Positions 17,935-26,644 of a DNA stretch of 64,000 nt are shown piece after piece. The position numbers and the translations under genes are program-made. The notes beneath the pieces were generated by a model. It was not told the origin of the DNA. It saw nothing but the letters and a program-made list of their open reading frames with translations, and made no database searches. This DNA is from Devosia sp. Root635 (GTDB taxonomy: Bacteria; Pseudomonadota; Alphaproteobacteria; Rhizobiales; Devosiaceae), in assembly GCF_001427605.1 (NCBI RefSeq), contig NZ_LMGZ01000005.1, forward strand, positions 1-64,000. Direction: 5' to 3'. Numbering within the stretch: position 1 is the stretch's first letter; each line of letters starts with the position of its first letter.

Positions 17935-18960
17935 TTGAAGATCAGAAGCATCTATCTCGCGTCCCTCCTGCTGGCAGCCCTGCCGGCGACGGCCTTCGCA
18001 CAGGCCACCGTGCCGCCCAATGTCGACTTTACCGCCTCGGCCACCATGCCGTCGCTCAAGGATCCGTCCCGCAAGGACGTCTTCGCCGTCACCATCGGCG
18101 ATGCGCAGGTCAAGACCCAACTCGAGTTGACCTGCTCGGCCGGCTATACCCAGTTCCTCGTCGTGCGTTCGGACAAGGCCTGTGCCGTGGCCGGCAGTGG
18201 CTCGATCGTCAATCCGGCCAACCAGGCCCTGCTGCCGCGCACCCAGTATTCTGGCGGTTATACGGTCAATGCCGATGGCTATACGGATGGCTCGGGCATG
18301 GCCGTCAACTACCTGGCGCTCGGCAAGGTCGCCCCTTCCGCCGGCGCTTTTGCCGGCTCGATGAATCTCAAGCCGGAAGTCACATCCAGCGGTGCCTCGG
18401 CGCTCAAGGATTCGATCATGGCCAATCTCGGCCAGAATTCCGGCGGGTCGGTGATCGATGACCGTGTCGATACGGTCGACCTGACACGTCTTTTTATCCC
18501 TTCGGCCGGCCTGCCTTCCGACGTGGGCTGCACCTGGTCGGGCAATATGGTGTTCGCCTACCAGACCGAAAGCTGGTTCCTCGACCTCACGGCGACCTGC
18601 GCCGACAAGGAATATGTGCTCAAGGGCAATATGCCCTGGACCGACTCGCCCGGCGTCGAAGCGCAGACCCAGTATGACCTGACGCTGACGCTGCCCTCTG
18701 CCGGCGCGGCGAGCGACGATGCTCTGTTCGCCACCGGCGACGCCAATAGCGACCTGTTCGCGGCCGCCGACGGCATCACCGCGCAGATCATCATGAAGGA
18801 ATCCAAGCACGTTAACGTCGATATCGACGGCGTGCTCACCGAAACGCCGTCGCAGGTCGATGCCTCGGGCCAGTTCGTCGGCACCAATGTTCCGGTGGAA
18901 GTGGTGCGCTCGCTGGCGACGCTGTTCGGCCTGTTGTCGTCGAACCTGTTCGGCGCCTAA
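17935..18960 (+). CDS. Secreted protein of unknown function
   Basis: I do not recognise this 341-residue protein. It begins with a Sec signal peptide (IYLASLLLAALPATAFAQA) and appears to be a soluble periplasmic or exported protein with several beta-rich stretches. It has four cysteines that could form two disulfides (CSAGY, KACAV, GCTWSG, TCADKEY). The start is probably TTG at 17935, because GGAG lies 7 bases upstream and the signal peptide begins there. A strong terminator follows 19 bases after the stop, so it seems to be a single-gene unit. Confidence 0.75.
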   Translation: MKIRSIYLASLLLAALPATAFAQATVPPNVDFTASATMPSLKDPSRKDVFAVTIGDAQVKTQLELTCSAGYTQFLVVRSDKACAVAGSGSIVNPANQALLPRTQYSGGYTVNADGYTDGSGMAVNYLALGKVAPSAGAFAGSMNLKPEVTSSGASALKDSIMANLGQNSGGSVIDDRVDTVDLTRLFIPSAGLPSDVGCTWSGNMVFAYQTESWFLDLTATCADKEYVLKGNMPWTDSPGVEAQTQYDLTLTLPSAGAASDDALFATGDANSDLFAAADGITAQIIMKESKHVNVDIDGVLTETPSQVDASGQFVGTNVPVEVVRSLATLFGLLSSNLFGA

Positions 18961-18978
18961 TTCGCCAACAGCGTTCCG

Positions 18979-19006
18979 AAAAGGGCGGCCATCCGGCCGC
19001 CCTTTT
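18979..19006 (+). terminator. Rho-independent terminator
   Basis: A perfect 12-bp stem AAAAGGGCGGCC/GGCCGCCCTTTT with an ATCC loop ends in a T-run. It lies 19 bases past the stop of the secreted-protein gene and separates it from the EEP-family gene. Confidence 0.9.
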
Positions 19007-19080
19007 CCATTGCGGCGGTCTTGCTTGCGCCATATGTCTGCGGCGACATCGTCGCTACGATCCACCTTGCCGGACCCGCC

Positions 19081-20070
19081 ATGTCTCTGTTCGTGAAGCT
19101 GATCCGGCTTGGCCTGGTACTGGCCGCATTGGGCGTGGCCGTCCTTGCCATTCTGGCGCTGTTCGGCTTTGCCGTGCCCGAACTCGACCTGCTGAACCAC
19201 GCGCAAATCTTCCTGCTGCCGGGGACGGTGGTCGGGCTGGTGATCGTCACAGTGCTGCTGGGCGGCATGCTGCGCAGCGTGGCCGCGATCGTGGTGGTGG
19301 TGGGCGTGGCCGCTTCGGCCAATGTGATGCTGCCCGAAATCGTCGGATCGCTGCGGGCACGACCGCTGGCGCCGGCCGATGGCAGCATCACCATGATGAC
19401 GCATAATCTCTTCGGCATGAACTACGAGATGGACAAGGTCATCGCCGCCATCAGGGCGGAGCACCCCGATATCATCGTGCTGCAGGAGTATTTCGGCGAG
19501 CAGGCAACGGACCTGCATCCCCTGCTGCTGGCCGACTATCCCTTCTTCGTGCGCTGCCGGGGCGGCAAGCGGGCCAATCTGGGGCTTTATTCGCGTATCC
19601 CCTTCGCGCAGGTCGATGACAACGCCTGCCCCAACAATGCCTATGGTACGACCCGCACCGCGCATATCCTCGCCAATTTCCAGACCACGGATGGCAAGCC
19701 CTTTTCCGTCATCACCACGCATATGGACTGGCCGATCCCGATAGCGCGCCAGCATGAGCAGCTTAACGCGCTTTCAGCGGTGGTGGACAAGATCGAGGGG
19801 CCGATGATCCTGGCAGGGGACTTCAATTCCACCCCATGGTCCTATTCGCTGCGCGACTTCGTGGCGCGCAACGGGTTTACGCGGGAGACCATGAACCTCG
19901 TGACCTATCCACTGAGCTGGTTCTATTTCGGCGCCTGGCGCGACACGATCCCGTTCCTGCCGCTGGACCATGTGATGACACGCGGTGGCGTCGTAGTGCA
20001 TGACCTGCATGCCGGACAGAAAACGGCGAGCGACCACCTGCCGGTGGTGTTCACCTTCTCGGTGGAGTGA
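19081..20070 (+). CDS. Membrane-anchored endonuclease/exonuclease/phosphatase family protein
   Basis: This 329-residue protein has about three N-terminal transmembrane segments (residues 5-80). An EEP-superfamily hydrolase domain follows, likely on the periplasmic side. Catalytic motifs are visible: MTHNLFGMN, IIVLQEYF with the metal Glu, ILAGDFNSTPWS with Asp/Asn, and ASDHLPVVFTF with the C-terminal Asp-His pair. Such proteins hydrolyse phosphodiesters or phospholipids. The substrate is not evident. ATG at 19081 begins the first membrane segment. Confidence 0.85.
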   Translation: MSLFVKLIRLGLVLAALGVAVLAILALFGFAVPELDLLNHAQIFLLPGTVVGLVIVTVLLGGMLRSVAAIVVVVGVAASANVMLPEIVGSLRARPLAPADGSITMMTHNLFGMNYEMDKVIAAIRAEHPDIIVLQEYFGEQATDLHPLLLADYPFFVRCRGGKRANLGLYSRIPFAQVDDNACPNNAYGTTRTAHILANFQTTDGKPFSVITTHMDWPIPIARQHEQLNALSAVVDKIEGPMILAGDFNSTPWSYSLRDFVARNGFTRETMNLVTYPLSWFYFGAWRDTIPFLPLDHVMTRGGVVVHDLHAGQKTASDHLPVVFTFSVE

Positions 20071-20074
20071 TCGG

Positions 20075-20203
20075 GGCACGCCCTCGTGGTTCGAGGCGCT
20101 GAAGAAGCGCACCTCACCATGAGGGCTACTTCTGGCTTGGTGTATCAGTAGCCCTCATGGTGAGGCGGGAGCGTAGCGACCCTCGAACCACGAGGGCGTG
20201 GCA
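20075..20203. repeat. Mosaic palindromic repeat, copy A
   Basis: The outer arms GCACGCCCTCGTGGTTCGAGG and CCTCGAACCACGAGGGCGTGGC are inverted. The inner arms CCTCACCATGAGGGCTAC and GTAGCCCTCATGGTGAGG are also inverted, so the whole unit can fold into one long hairpin or several short ones. It fills the convergent gap between the EEP gene and the Dabb gene. Its left junction (GAGGCGCTGAAGAAGCGCA) matches the inverted right junction of copies C and D, so copy A is in the opposite orientation. Confidence 0.9.
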
Positions 20204-20512
20204 CTACAATTCGAGATCGAACACGATCAGCCCGTCGCGGCCGCCTTCCAGCGCCGCCACCAACCGGCTGCCGGCTTCCTTGTGGGCCGGATGTGGCAGG
20301 TAGCGGTCGCGCGCGGCTGCATCGGCGAAATCCATGATGAAGCCGTCATTGAAGCCCTGGCTGCGCCCCTCGGGCGAAATATTGGGGCCGGAGTCGAAAG
20401 TGAGCAGGCCCTCGATCTGCCCTACCAATGCGCCCAGCCCGGCATAGATTGCGGCGCGCTCGCCGGCGCCGACCTCACTGCGGAACCTGACGAAGACGCA
20501 GTGCCGGATCAT
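20204..20512 (-). CDS. Dabb (stress-responsive A/B barrel) domain protein
   Basis: This 102-residue protein is a single Dabb ferredoxin-like domain: [18 protein letters not shown] at the start, [22 protein letters not shown] in the middle. Such proteins form dimeric barrels, and their roles vary. Its ATG overlaps the parC stop... read leftward, its start at 20512 lies 4 bases inside the end of parC, so it is translationally coupled behind parC. Its TAG stop is at the edge of repeat copy A. Confidence 0.85.
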   Translation of the reverse strand: MIRHCVFVRFRSEVGAGERAAIYAGLGALVGQIEGLLTFDSGPNISPEGRSQGFNDGFIMDFADAAARDRYLPHPAHKEAGSRLVAALEGGRDGLIVFDLEL

Positions 20513-22779
20513 CCGACGAACTTGTTGTTGCGCGGGAAACCGTTGGGCGGCTGACGGCCGGCGGCGGCACGATCACCGAGCCAGTCGGTCAGTTCCTCTG
20601 TGGGCTTGGTATAGGTGCGGCCGGACGAATCCATCCAGGTGAGGCCATCGGCGGCCCAGAAGGTCTTGAGGTCGGAAATGCCGCCATCCTTGTAGCGCTG
20701 CAGGCGCACGCCCTTGCCGCGGCTCATCTCGGCGAGCTGGCTCAGCGGGAAGACCAGGAGTTTGCGGTTCTGTCCGATGACCGCGACCCGATCGCCGGCC
20801 ACGGGGACCAGCAGGGCGGCCTCGTCGGGGGCGCCGACATTGAGGATTTGCTTGCCCTTGCGGGTATTGGCGATCATCTCGTCCTCGCCGACGATGAAGC
20901 CATAGCCGGCGGCCGAGGCGACGATCCGCTTCTGGCCCGGCCGATAGACGAAGAGGTCGACGATGTCCTGCCCCTCCTCGATATCGACCATGATGCGCAC
21001 CGGCTCGCCCTGCCCGCGCCCGCCGGGCAGCTTGTCGCCGGCCAGCGTATAGACCTTGCCGCCGGTGGTGAGCATCAGCAGCTTGTCGGTAGTCTCGCAT
21101 TTTATGGCGAGCTTGAGCCGGTCGCCAGCCTTGAAGCCGCGCTCGTCGTTGACGTCGGTGGCGTGGCCGCGCGGTGCGCGAATCCAGCCCTTTTCGGAGA
21201 GGATGACGGTGATCGGCTCACGCTCGATGAAGGCTTCGGTGACTTCGGCGGCATCAGCGGTCGGTGTATCGCCCAGCACGGTGCGGCGAGCGCCCAGTGC
21301 ATGCGGCGTGCCATCGGCATTAGTGAGCGGATAGGCCTTCTTGAGCGCTTCGATTTCTTTGCTGATGCTGCCCCACTGGCGCTTGTCGGAAGCCAGCAAC
21401 GCCTCAAGGTGCCCTTTCTCCTCGGTCAGGTCGGCATGCTCCTTGCGCAGCTCGATTTCCTCGAGCTTGCGCAGGGAGCGCAGGCGCATGTTGAGAATGG
21501 CTTCGGCCTGCACATCGGTCAGTTCGAACGTCGCCATCAGCGAAGCCTTGGCGTCGTCTTCCTCGCGGATGATGCGGATCACTTCGTCGAGGTTGAGATA
21601 GGCGATGATATAGCCGGCCAGCACTTCGAGCCGGTGGGCGATCTGCTCCAGCCGGTGGGTGGTGCGGCGAACCAGCACCTCCTTGCGATGCTCAAGCCAG
21701 GCCTTGAGGGCCTGGGCCAGGCTCATCACCTTGGGCGCGGTGCCGCGATCGAGCACGTTGAGATTGAGCGGGAAGCGGGTTTCAAGATCGGTGGTCTTGA
21801 ACAATTGCTCCATCAGGATGACCGCATCGACGGTGCGGGCGCGCGGTTCGAGCACGAGGCGGATATCGTCCGAAGACTCATCGCGCACGTCCTTGAGCAA
21901 AGGCAGCTTCTTGGCGAGCAGCAGTTCGGCGATCTTTTCGACCAGCCGCGACTTCTGGATGCCATAGGGAATTTCGGTGACGACGATGAGATAGACGCCG
22001 CGGCCAGTCTCTTCCACCTCCCATTTGGCGCGCAGGCGGAAGGAGCCGCGGCCGGTCTGGTAGGAGTGGGCGATGGAGGATGGCGATTCGACCAGGATGC
22101 CGCCGGTGGGGAAATCGGGGCCCTTGACGAACTGAGTCAGGTCGTGGGCGGAAGCCTCTGGATTGACATTGATAAGATGGAGCGCGGCGTCACAGAGCTC
22201 GGCCACATTGTGCGGCGGGATCGAGGTCGCCATGCCCACGGCGATGCCGGTGGAACCGTTCGCCAGCAGGTTCGGGAAATTGGACGGCAGGACCACCGGC
22301 TCTTCGTCTTCGCCGTCATAGGTCGGCTTGAAGTCGATGGCGTTTTCGCCGATGCCCTCGAGCAGGCGCATGGCGATGTCGGTCATGCGGGATTCGGTGT
22401 AGCGCATGGCGGCGGCGCTATCGCCGTCGATATTGCCGAAATTGCCCTGCCCATCGACCAGCGGATAGCGCTGGGCAAAATCCTGCGCCAGGCGGACCAA
22501 GGCGTCATAGATCGACTGATCGCCATGGGGGTGGAACTTACCGATCACGTCACCGACGATACGGGCCGATTTCTTGTAGCCCTCGTTCGGCGCCAGCTTG
22601 AGCAGGCGCATGGCGTGGATGATGCGGCGATGCACGGGCTTGAGCCCGTCGCGCGCATCGGGCAGGGCCCGCTGGGTGATGGTGGAGAGGGCATAGGAGA
22701 GGTACCGCTCCTCAAGCGCCTGCTTGAGATCGACGACGCGCTGGTCGTCGGCAGGCGGGAGGGTATCGCTATCAGACAT
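20509..22779 (-). CDS. parC: DNA topoisomerase IV subunit A
   Basis: ParC is the DNA-cutting subunit of topoisomerase IV, which unlinks daughter chromosomes. The 756-residue protein opens with [21 protein letters not shown] and has the active-site tyrosine in [10 protein letters not shown] (about residue 125). A C-terminal beta-pinwheel domain is present, shorter than that of GyrA and lacking a clear GyrA box. It is downstream of recO with a 108-base gap that probably holds a promoter. It overlaps the Dabb gene by 4 bases. Confidence 0.96.
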   Translation of the reverse strand: MSDSDTLPPADDQRVVDLKQALEERYLSYALSTITQRALPDARDGLKPVHRRIIHAMRLLKLAPNEGYKKSARIVGDVIGKFHPHGDQSIYDALVRLAQDFAQRYPLVDGQGNFGNIDGDSAAAMRYTESRMTDIAMRLLEGIGENAIDFKPTYDGEDEEPVVLPSNFPNLLANGSTGIAVGMATSIPPHNVAELCDAALHLINVNPEASAHDLTQFVKGPDFPTGGILVESPSSIAHSYQTGRGSFRLRAKWEVEETGRGVYLIVVTEIPYGIQKSRLVEKIAELLLAKKLPLLKDVRDESSDDIRLVLEPRARTVDAVILMEQLFKTTDLETRFPLNLNVLDRGTAPKVMSLAQALKAWLEHRKEVLVRRTTHRLEQIAHRLEVLAGYIIAYLNLDEVIRIIREEDDAKASLMATFELTDVQAEAILNMRLRSLRKLEEIELRKEHADLTEEKGHLEALLASDKRQWGSISKEIEALKKAYPLTNADGTPHALGARRTVLGDTPTADAAEVTEAFIEREPITVILSEKGWIRAPRGHATDVNDERGFKAGDRLKLAIKCETTDKLLMLTTGGKVYTLAGDKLPGGRGQGEPVRIMVDIEEGQDIVDLFVYRPGQKRIVASAAGYGFIVGEDEMIANTRKGKQILNVGAPDEAALLVPVAGDRVAVIGQNRKLLVFPLSQLAEMSRGKGVRLQRYKDGGISDLKTFWAADGLTWMDSSGRTYTKPTEELTDWLGDRAAAGRQPPNGFPRNNKFVG

Positions 22780-22887
22780 CGGCAGGCATTCCGGGGGAAC
22801 GAATCAGGAAAGCAGTATAGTGGGCGAGGGCCGAAAGCTCAGGCTTTATGGGCGTCTGGCCAGGGTATCAACACGATTTATGCGGAT

Positions 22888-23595
22888 TTAGCGTTCCTGG
22901 CTTAACAGGGTAGCCAGCATCTCCCGCGTCGGCGACGGTTCCAGTTGTCGCGCCCCCCACACCTGCGCTTCGATGAAATGCCCCGTCAGCCGCAAGGCGT
23001 CCGCGATGTCGTGCGGACTGGCATTGCCGCGCGTGGTCAGGAAGCTCGGGAGCGGCAGCAGGCGGTCGAGATAGGGCGCCGCGGCCGCGCGGGATACCGC
23101 CCTGCCCGATTTGGGCGAGACATGGGTGAGATCATCAGTCGTGCCAGACACGGCGCAGGAGGTGAGGTCCAGCCCAAAACCGAGATCGTCGAGCAAAGCC
23201 AGCTCGAACCGGGCCAGGGCGGCGCCATCGGGCGGACTCTCGATCAGCCGCAGGGCCATGCCGAGCAGGCGATCATGCGGGTCGCGCTCGGGCAGCAGGC
23301 GCAGGTGTTCGCAGACAAGCTGGCTGAGATAGAGCCGGGTGCGATCGGCAATCAGCTCGGCAGCGCGGGCCTGCAGCAATTCGACCGTGAATGTGCCCAG
23401 ATGATCTTCGAGCCGCGCCCGCCAGGTGAGCTGGACGGTATTGCCGGGCTGCAGCGCCGCGGCCAGCTTGGTCGAACGGCCACCCCTGACAAGGCCGAGG
23501 TGGCGGCCACGACCGGCCACCACGGCTTCGGCGATGACGCTGCTCTCGCCATGGCGGCGCACGCCGATCAGCAGGGCTTCACCGGTCCATTCCAT
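22888..23595 (-). CDS. recO: DNA repair protein RecO
   Basis: RecO helps load RecA at gaps through the RecFOR pathway. The 235-residue protein has the N-terminal OB fold (EWTGEALLIGVRRHGESSVIAEAV, GLVRGGRS) and a C-terminal helical domain. Zinc-ligand cysteines are not obvious. It is the last gene of the rsh-acpS-lepB-rnc-era-recO run. Repeat copy B lies in the 153-base gap before its ATG, ending about 12 bases upstream of the start, with AGGG as the likely ribosome site. Confidence 0.93.
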   Translation of the reverse strand: MEWTGEALLIGVRRHGESSVIAEAVVAGRGRHLGLVRGGRSTKLAAALQPGNTVQLTWRARLEDHLGTFTVELLQARAAELIADRTRLYLSQLVCEHLRLLPERDPHDRLLGMALRLIESPPDGAALARFELALLDDLGFGLDLTSCAVSGTTDDLTHVSPKSGRAVSRAAAAPYLDRLLPLPSFLTTRGNASPHDIADALRLTGHFIEAQVWGARQLEPSPTREMLATLLSQER

Positions 23596-23606
23596 GCATC
23601 AACCCT

Positions 23607-23739
23607 GTGCCACGCCCTCGTGGTTCGAGGCTCGCCAAGAACTCGCACCTCACCATGAGGGCTACTGGTTGTCTTGCGGAAATTTGTGAGACCTCATGGT
23701 GAGGTGCGAGCGCAGCGAGCCTCGAACCACGAGGTCGGG
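23607..23739. repeat. Mosaic palindromic repeat, copy B
   Basis: The outer arms GTGCCACGCCCTCGTGGTTCGAGG and CCTCGAACCACGAGGTCGGGA are inverted, the right end being degenerate. The inner arms are CACCTCACCATGAGGGCT and CCTCATGGTGAGGTGCGAG. This is the only copy between two tandem genes: it separates era from recO, and any era-recO transcript would carry the hairpin just before the recO ribosome site. Confidence 0.88.
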
Positions 23740-23748
23740 AACGCTGGT

Positions 23749-24672
23749 TCATCCCTTCCCATGCGGGTATTCCAAGCCCATTTCGCGGTAGCGCTCGGGG
23801 TCGTCGCCCCATTTTTCGCGGACCTTGACGAACAGGAACAGGTGGATCGGCACCTCATACATGGCCATCAGTTCCTTGCGCGATTCCGCGCCGATGGCCT
23901 TGATGGTCTGGCCGCCGGCGCCGAGCACGATCTTCTTGTGGCTCTCGCGCGAGAGATAGATCACCTGGTCGATCTTGTAGGAGCCATCCTTCTGGATCTT
24001 GAAGCTCTCGGTTTCGACCGTGGAATTGTACGGGATCTCGTCATGGACGCGCAGGAACAGTTTTTCGCGCGTGATTTCAGCCGCCGTGATCGCCATGGTC
24101 AGGTCGGTCAGGTGATCCTCGGGGAAGTGCCAAGGGCCGGGCGGGATGTGCTTGACGCACCAGTCCATGAAGTCCTGCACGCCATAGCCCTTGAGCGCCG
24201 AGATCATGAAAGTGGCCTCGAAGCGCAGCTTGGCATTGATCGATTCCGACAGCGCCAGCAGCTCCTCGTTCTTGATCGTGTCGATCTTGTTGAGGATCAG
24301 GATGCGCGGATGATTGACGTTTTCGAGGCCTTCCAGCAGCTTTTCAAGCTCGGGCGTCAGTCCCCTGTCGACATCGACGATCAGGGCGACAATATCGGCG
24401 TCCCCTGCCCCGCCCCAGGCGCTGTCGACCATGGCGCGGTCGAGTCGGCGCTTGGGCGCGAAAATGCCAGGCGTGTCGATGAATACCAGTTGCGCCTTGT
24501 CGAGCGTGACGACGCCGCGCACCTGGCTGCGCGTGGTTTGGGCCTTATGGGTGACGATGGAGACTTTCGTGCCCACCAGCGAATTCAGCAGGGTCGACTT
24601 GCCGGCATTGGGCGCGCCGACCAGGGCGATGAAGCCGCAGGAAGTGTCGGACAGTTCTTCTGGCGTATTCAT
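23749..24672 (-). CDS. era: GTPase Era
   Basis: Era is an essential GTPase that binds 16S rRNA and aids 30S maturation. The 307-residue protein shows G1 GAPNAGKST, G3 DTPGIF, G4 NKID and a C-terminal KH domain (EKLFLRVHDEIPYNSTVE, GAGGQTIKAIGAESRKEL). ATG at 24672 overlaps the rnc stop as ATGA; a GTG 15 bases upstream is possible but less likely. It is coupled to rnc, linking two rRNA-processing functions. Confidence 0.97.
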   Translation of the reverse strand: MNTPEELSDTSCGFIALVGAPNAGKSTLLNSLVGTKVSIVTHKAQTTRSQVRGVVTLDKAQLVFIDTPGIFAPKRRLDRAMVDSAWGGAGDADIVALIVDVDRGLTPELEKLLEGLENVNHPRILILNKIDTIKNEELLALSESINAKLRFEATFMISALKGYGVQDFMDWCVKHIPPGPWHFPEDHLTDLTMAITAAEITREKLFLRVHDEIPYNSTVETESFKIQKDGSYKIDQVIYLSRESHKKIVLGAGGQTIKAIGAESRKELMAMYEVPIHLFLFVKVREKWGDDPERYREMGLEYPHGKG

Positions 24673-25376
24673 CGATTTTCCTTCCACACCTGCTGGGCGA
24701 TGAGGAACAGCTCGGCGGCCTTGTGTTCGGCGATCTTCTTGGAAGGGCCGGTGGCGCTCAGACTATCATAGTCGCCCAGGGTTACTGATATGGTGAATTC
24801 GGGGGCGTGGTCGGGGCCGCGCCGGTCGGTCTGGGTATAGGTGGGCGGCTCGAGCCCGCGGGCCTGGGCCCATTCCTGCAGGGTGGTTTTCGCATCGGCC
24901 TTGTTGGCGGAGCCATCGGCCAGAAATTCCTCGAACATGCGCTCGACGAATTCATAAGCCTTGCCCATGCCGCCATCGCAGTAGATGGCGCCGATGATGG
25001 ACTCGGTGACATCGCCGAGAATGGCTTCCTTTTCGGCGCCGCCGGTACGGGCTTCGCTATCGCCGAGATGGAGTTCGGAGCCCAGGTCGAGCGTGCGGGC
25101 GATGATGGCGCAGGTTTCCTTCCGCACCAGCGTATTGAGCGTGCGGCTCAACTCGCCCTCATTGGCCTTGGGATAGCGGCGATAGAGCATATCGGCGACG
25201 ACAAGACCTAGCACGCGATCGCCGAGAAATTCGAGGCGCTGGTAGGAGTACTCGATGCGCCTGGCGGGCGACGTGGCGCTGGAATGGGTCAGCGCACGGT
25301 TCAGCAGGTCCGGATCGGCAAAGCGATAGCCGAGCCGGAACTGCAATTTGTCGTGGTTGCGCGGGGCGCGACTCAT
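24669..25376 (-). CDS. rnc: Ribonuclease III
   Basis: RNase III cuts double-stranded RNA, including rRNA precursors. The 235-residue enzyme has the signature RLEFLGDRVLGLVVAD, the second catalytic region EAILGDVTESIIGAIY, and a C-terminal dsRNA-binding domain (TTLQEWAQARGLEPPTY, KKIAEHKAAELFL). ATG at 25376 overlaps the lepB stop (ATGA), and its own stop overlaps era in the same way. The 24 upstream in-frame codons lie inside lepB and are not used. Confidence 0.97.
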   Translation of the reverse strand: MSRAPRNHDKLQFRLGYRFADPDLLNRALTHSSATSPARRIEYSYQRLEFLGDRVLGLVVADMLYRRYPKANEGELSRTLNTLVRKETCAIIARTLDLGSELHLGDSEARTGGAEKEAILGDVTESIIGAIYCDGGMGKAYEFVERMFEEFLADGSANKADAKTTLQEWAQARGLEPPTYTQTDRRGPDHAPEFTISVTLGDYDSLSATGPSKKIAEHKAAELFLIAQQVWKENR

Positions 25377-26176
25377 AGAGGCTGATGATCGACGCCCTGG
25401 AACATGCGGTCCCAGCGCACATTGGCCGGCCACTGCCAGAGCTGCCAAGGCGGAATATTGTCCTTGATCGAGAAGAAGCGGGCCTCGGCCTTGGCGATGA
25501 GGTTCACCGCCGGCACGTAGCCCACCTGGCTCAGCACACGACTATCGGCGGAGCGGTCGCGATTGTCGCCCATCATGAAATAGTGGCCGGCGGGCACGAC
25601 ATATTCCGAGGTATTGTCGAGCGGCGCATTGTCGGAGATTTCCTGGATGATATGGGTCGTGCCCTCCGGGAAAGTCTCGCGATAGAGCGTGACGTCGCGG
25701 GTATCGCCATTGCTGTCGGTATCCTGCGCGGTGCCGATCTGCTCGCGCTCGATCATAGTGCCGTTGATGTAGAGGCGACCCTGCTTCATCTGGATGGTGT
25801 CGCCCGGCAGGCCGACGACGCGCTTGATATATTCAATAGTCTGCGGCACCGGGCGGAACACGGCGATGTCGCCCCGGTTCGGCTCGCGGCCGAAGATACG
25901 GTTGTTGATCGGCAGCTCGAAATCGAGCAGCGAAAAATCGCCGTAGCGGCCGAGCGAGAAGGAATGCTTGCCATAGCCCCAGACGAACTTGTTGGCGACG
26001 AAGTAGTCGCCGATCATCAGCGTCTGCTGCATCGAGGCGGTCGGGATGGAGAAGGGCTGGTAGAGGAACGAGCGCAGCACGATGGCGATCAGCAGCGCCT
26101 CGGCCACGACGACGATGGTTTCCCACCACTCGTTGGCCGCTGATTTCTTGATGGGCTTGTCGGCGGGCTGGCTCAT
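25373..26176 (-). CDS. lepB: Signal peptidase I
   Basis: LepB removes signal peptides from Sec- and Tat-exported proteins at the inner membrane. The 267-residue protein has an N-terminal membrane segment (IVVVAEALLIAIVLRSFLY), the catalytic Ser in IPTASMQQTLM, the catalytic Lys in YIKRVVGLPGD, and the conserved GDNRDRSADSR box. ATG at 26176 begins just before the membrane segment; upstream codons lack homology. It is coupled to rnc by an ATGA overlap. Confidence 0.96.
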   Translation of the reverse strand: MSQPADKPIKKSAANEWWETIVVVAEALLIAIVLRSFLYQPFSIPTASMQQTLMIGDYFVANKFVWGYGKHSFSLGRYGDFSLLDFELPINNRIFGREPNRGDIAVFRPVPQTIEYIKRVVGLPGDTIQMKQGRLYINGTMIEREQIGTAQDTDSNGDTRDVTLYRETFPEGTTHIIQEISDNAPLDNTSEYVVPAGHYFMMGDNRDRSADSRVLSQVGYVPAVNLIAKAEARFFSIKDNIPPWQLWQWPANVRWDRMFQGVDHQPL

Positions 26177-26207
26177 GAATTTCCCCGGAAAGATAACGCG
26201 GGCAGCG

Positions 26208-26636
26208 TTATGCCTTTGTCCCAAGCGGGTCAACTTGGTTAGCCGGCAGCGCTTCGATGATGACGAAGGCTTGAGCAAGCCCGGCATCGTCGGTGATGGT
26301 CAGGTGGATGTGGGGCGTGTGGCCCGGCGGCACAAGGCGGGCCAGCGCTTTTGCCGCGCCATTGGTGAGCTGCATGGTCGGCTTGCCCGATGGCAGGTTC
26401 ACGACGCCCATGTCGCGCCAGTAGACGCCCCAGCTTATGCCGGTGCCCAAGGCCTTGGAGCAGGCCTCCTTGGCGGCGAAGCGCTTGGCATAGGATGCAG
26501 CGCGCTGGGCGCGGCGGTCGGATTTGCGGCGCTCGATCTCGGTGAAACAACGATCCGTAAAGCGGGTGCCGTATTTTTCCAGCGTCTGTTCGACGCGGTG
26601 AATCTGGATGAGGTCGGAGCCGAGGCCGATGATCAT
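26208..26636 (-). CDS. acpS: Holo-ACP synthase
   Basis: AcpS transfers 4'-phosphopantetheine to acyl carrier protein. The 142-residue enzyme shows [14 protein letters not shown] with the metal-binding Asp and [16 protein letters not shown] with the second metal Glu. It is slightly longer than typical (about 120-135), with a charged C-terminal tail. It lies 8 bases after rsh and 31 bases before lepB on the same strand. Confidence 0.95.
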   Translation of the reverse strand: MIIGLGSDLIQIHRVEQTLEKYGTRFTDRCFTEIERRKSDRRAQRAASYAKRFAAKEACSKALGTGISWGVYWRDMGVVNLPSGKPTMQLTNGAAKALARLVPPGHTPHIHLTITDDAGLAQAFVIIEALPANQVDPLGTKA

Positions 26637-26644
26637 TTCACACC

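Noticed and set aside
20848..22905. Long open frame antisense to parC (similar ones lie antisense to rsh, slt, and the 18-20 kb genes)
   Set aside because: These are high-GC shadows of well-supported genes. Their translations are low-complexity His/Arg/Gly-rich and match no family.
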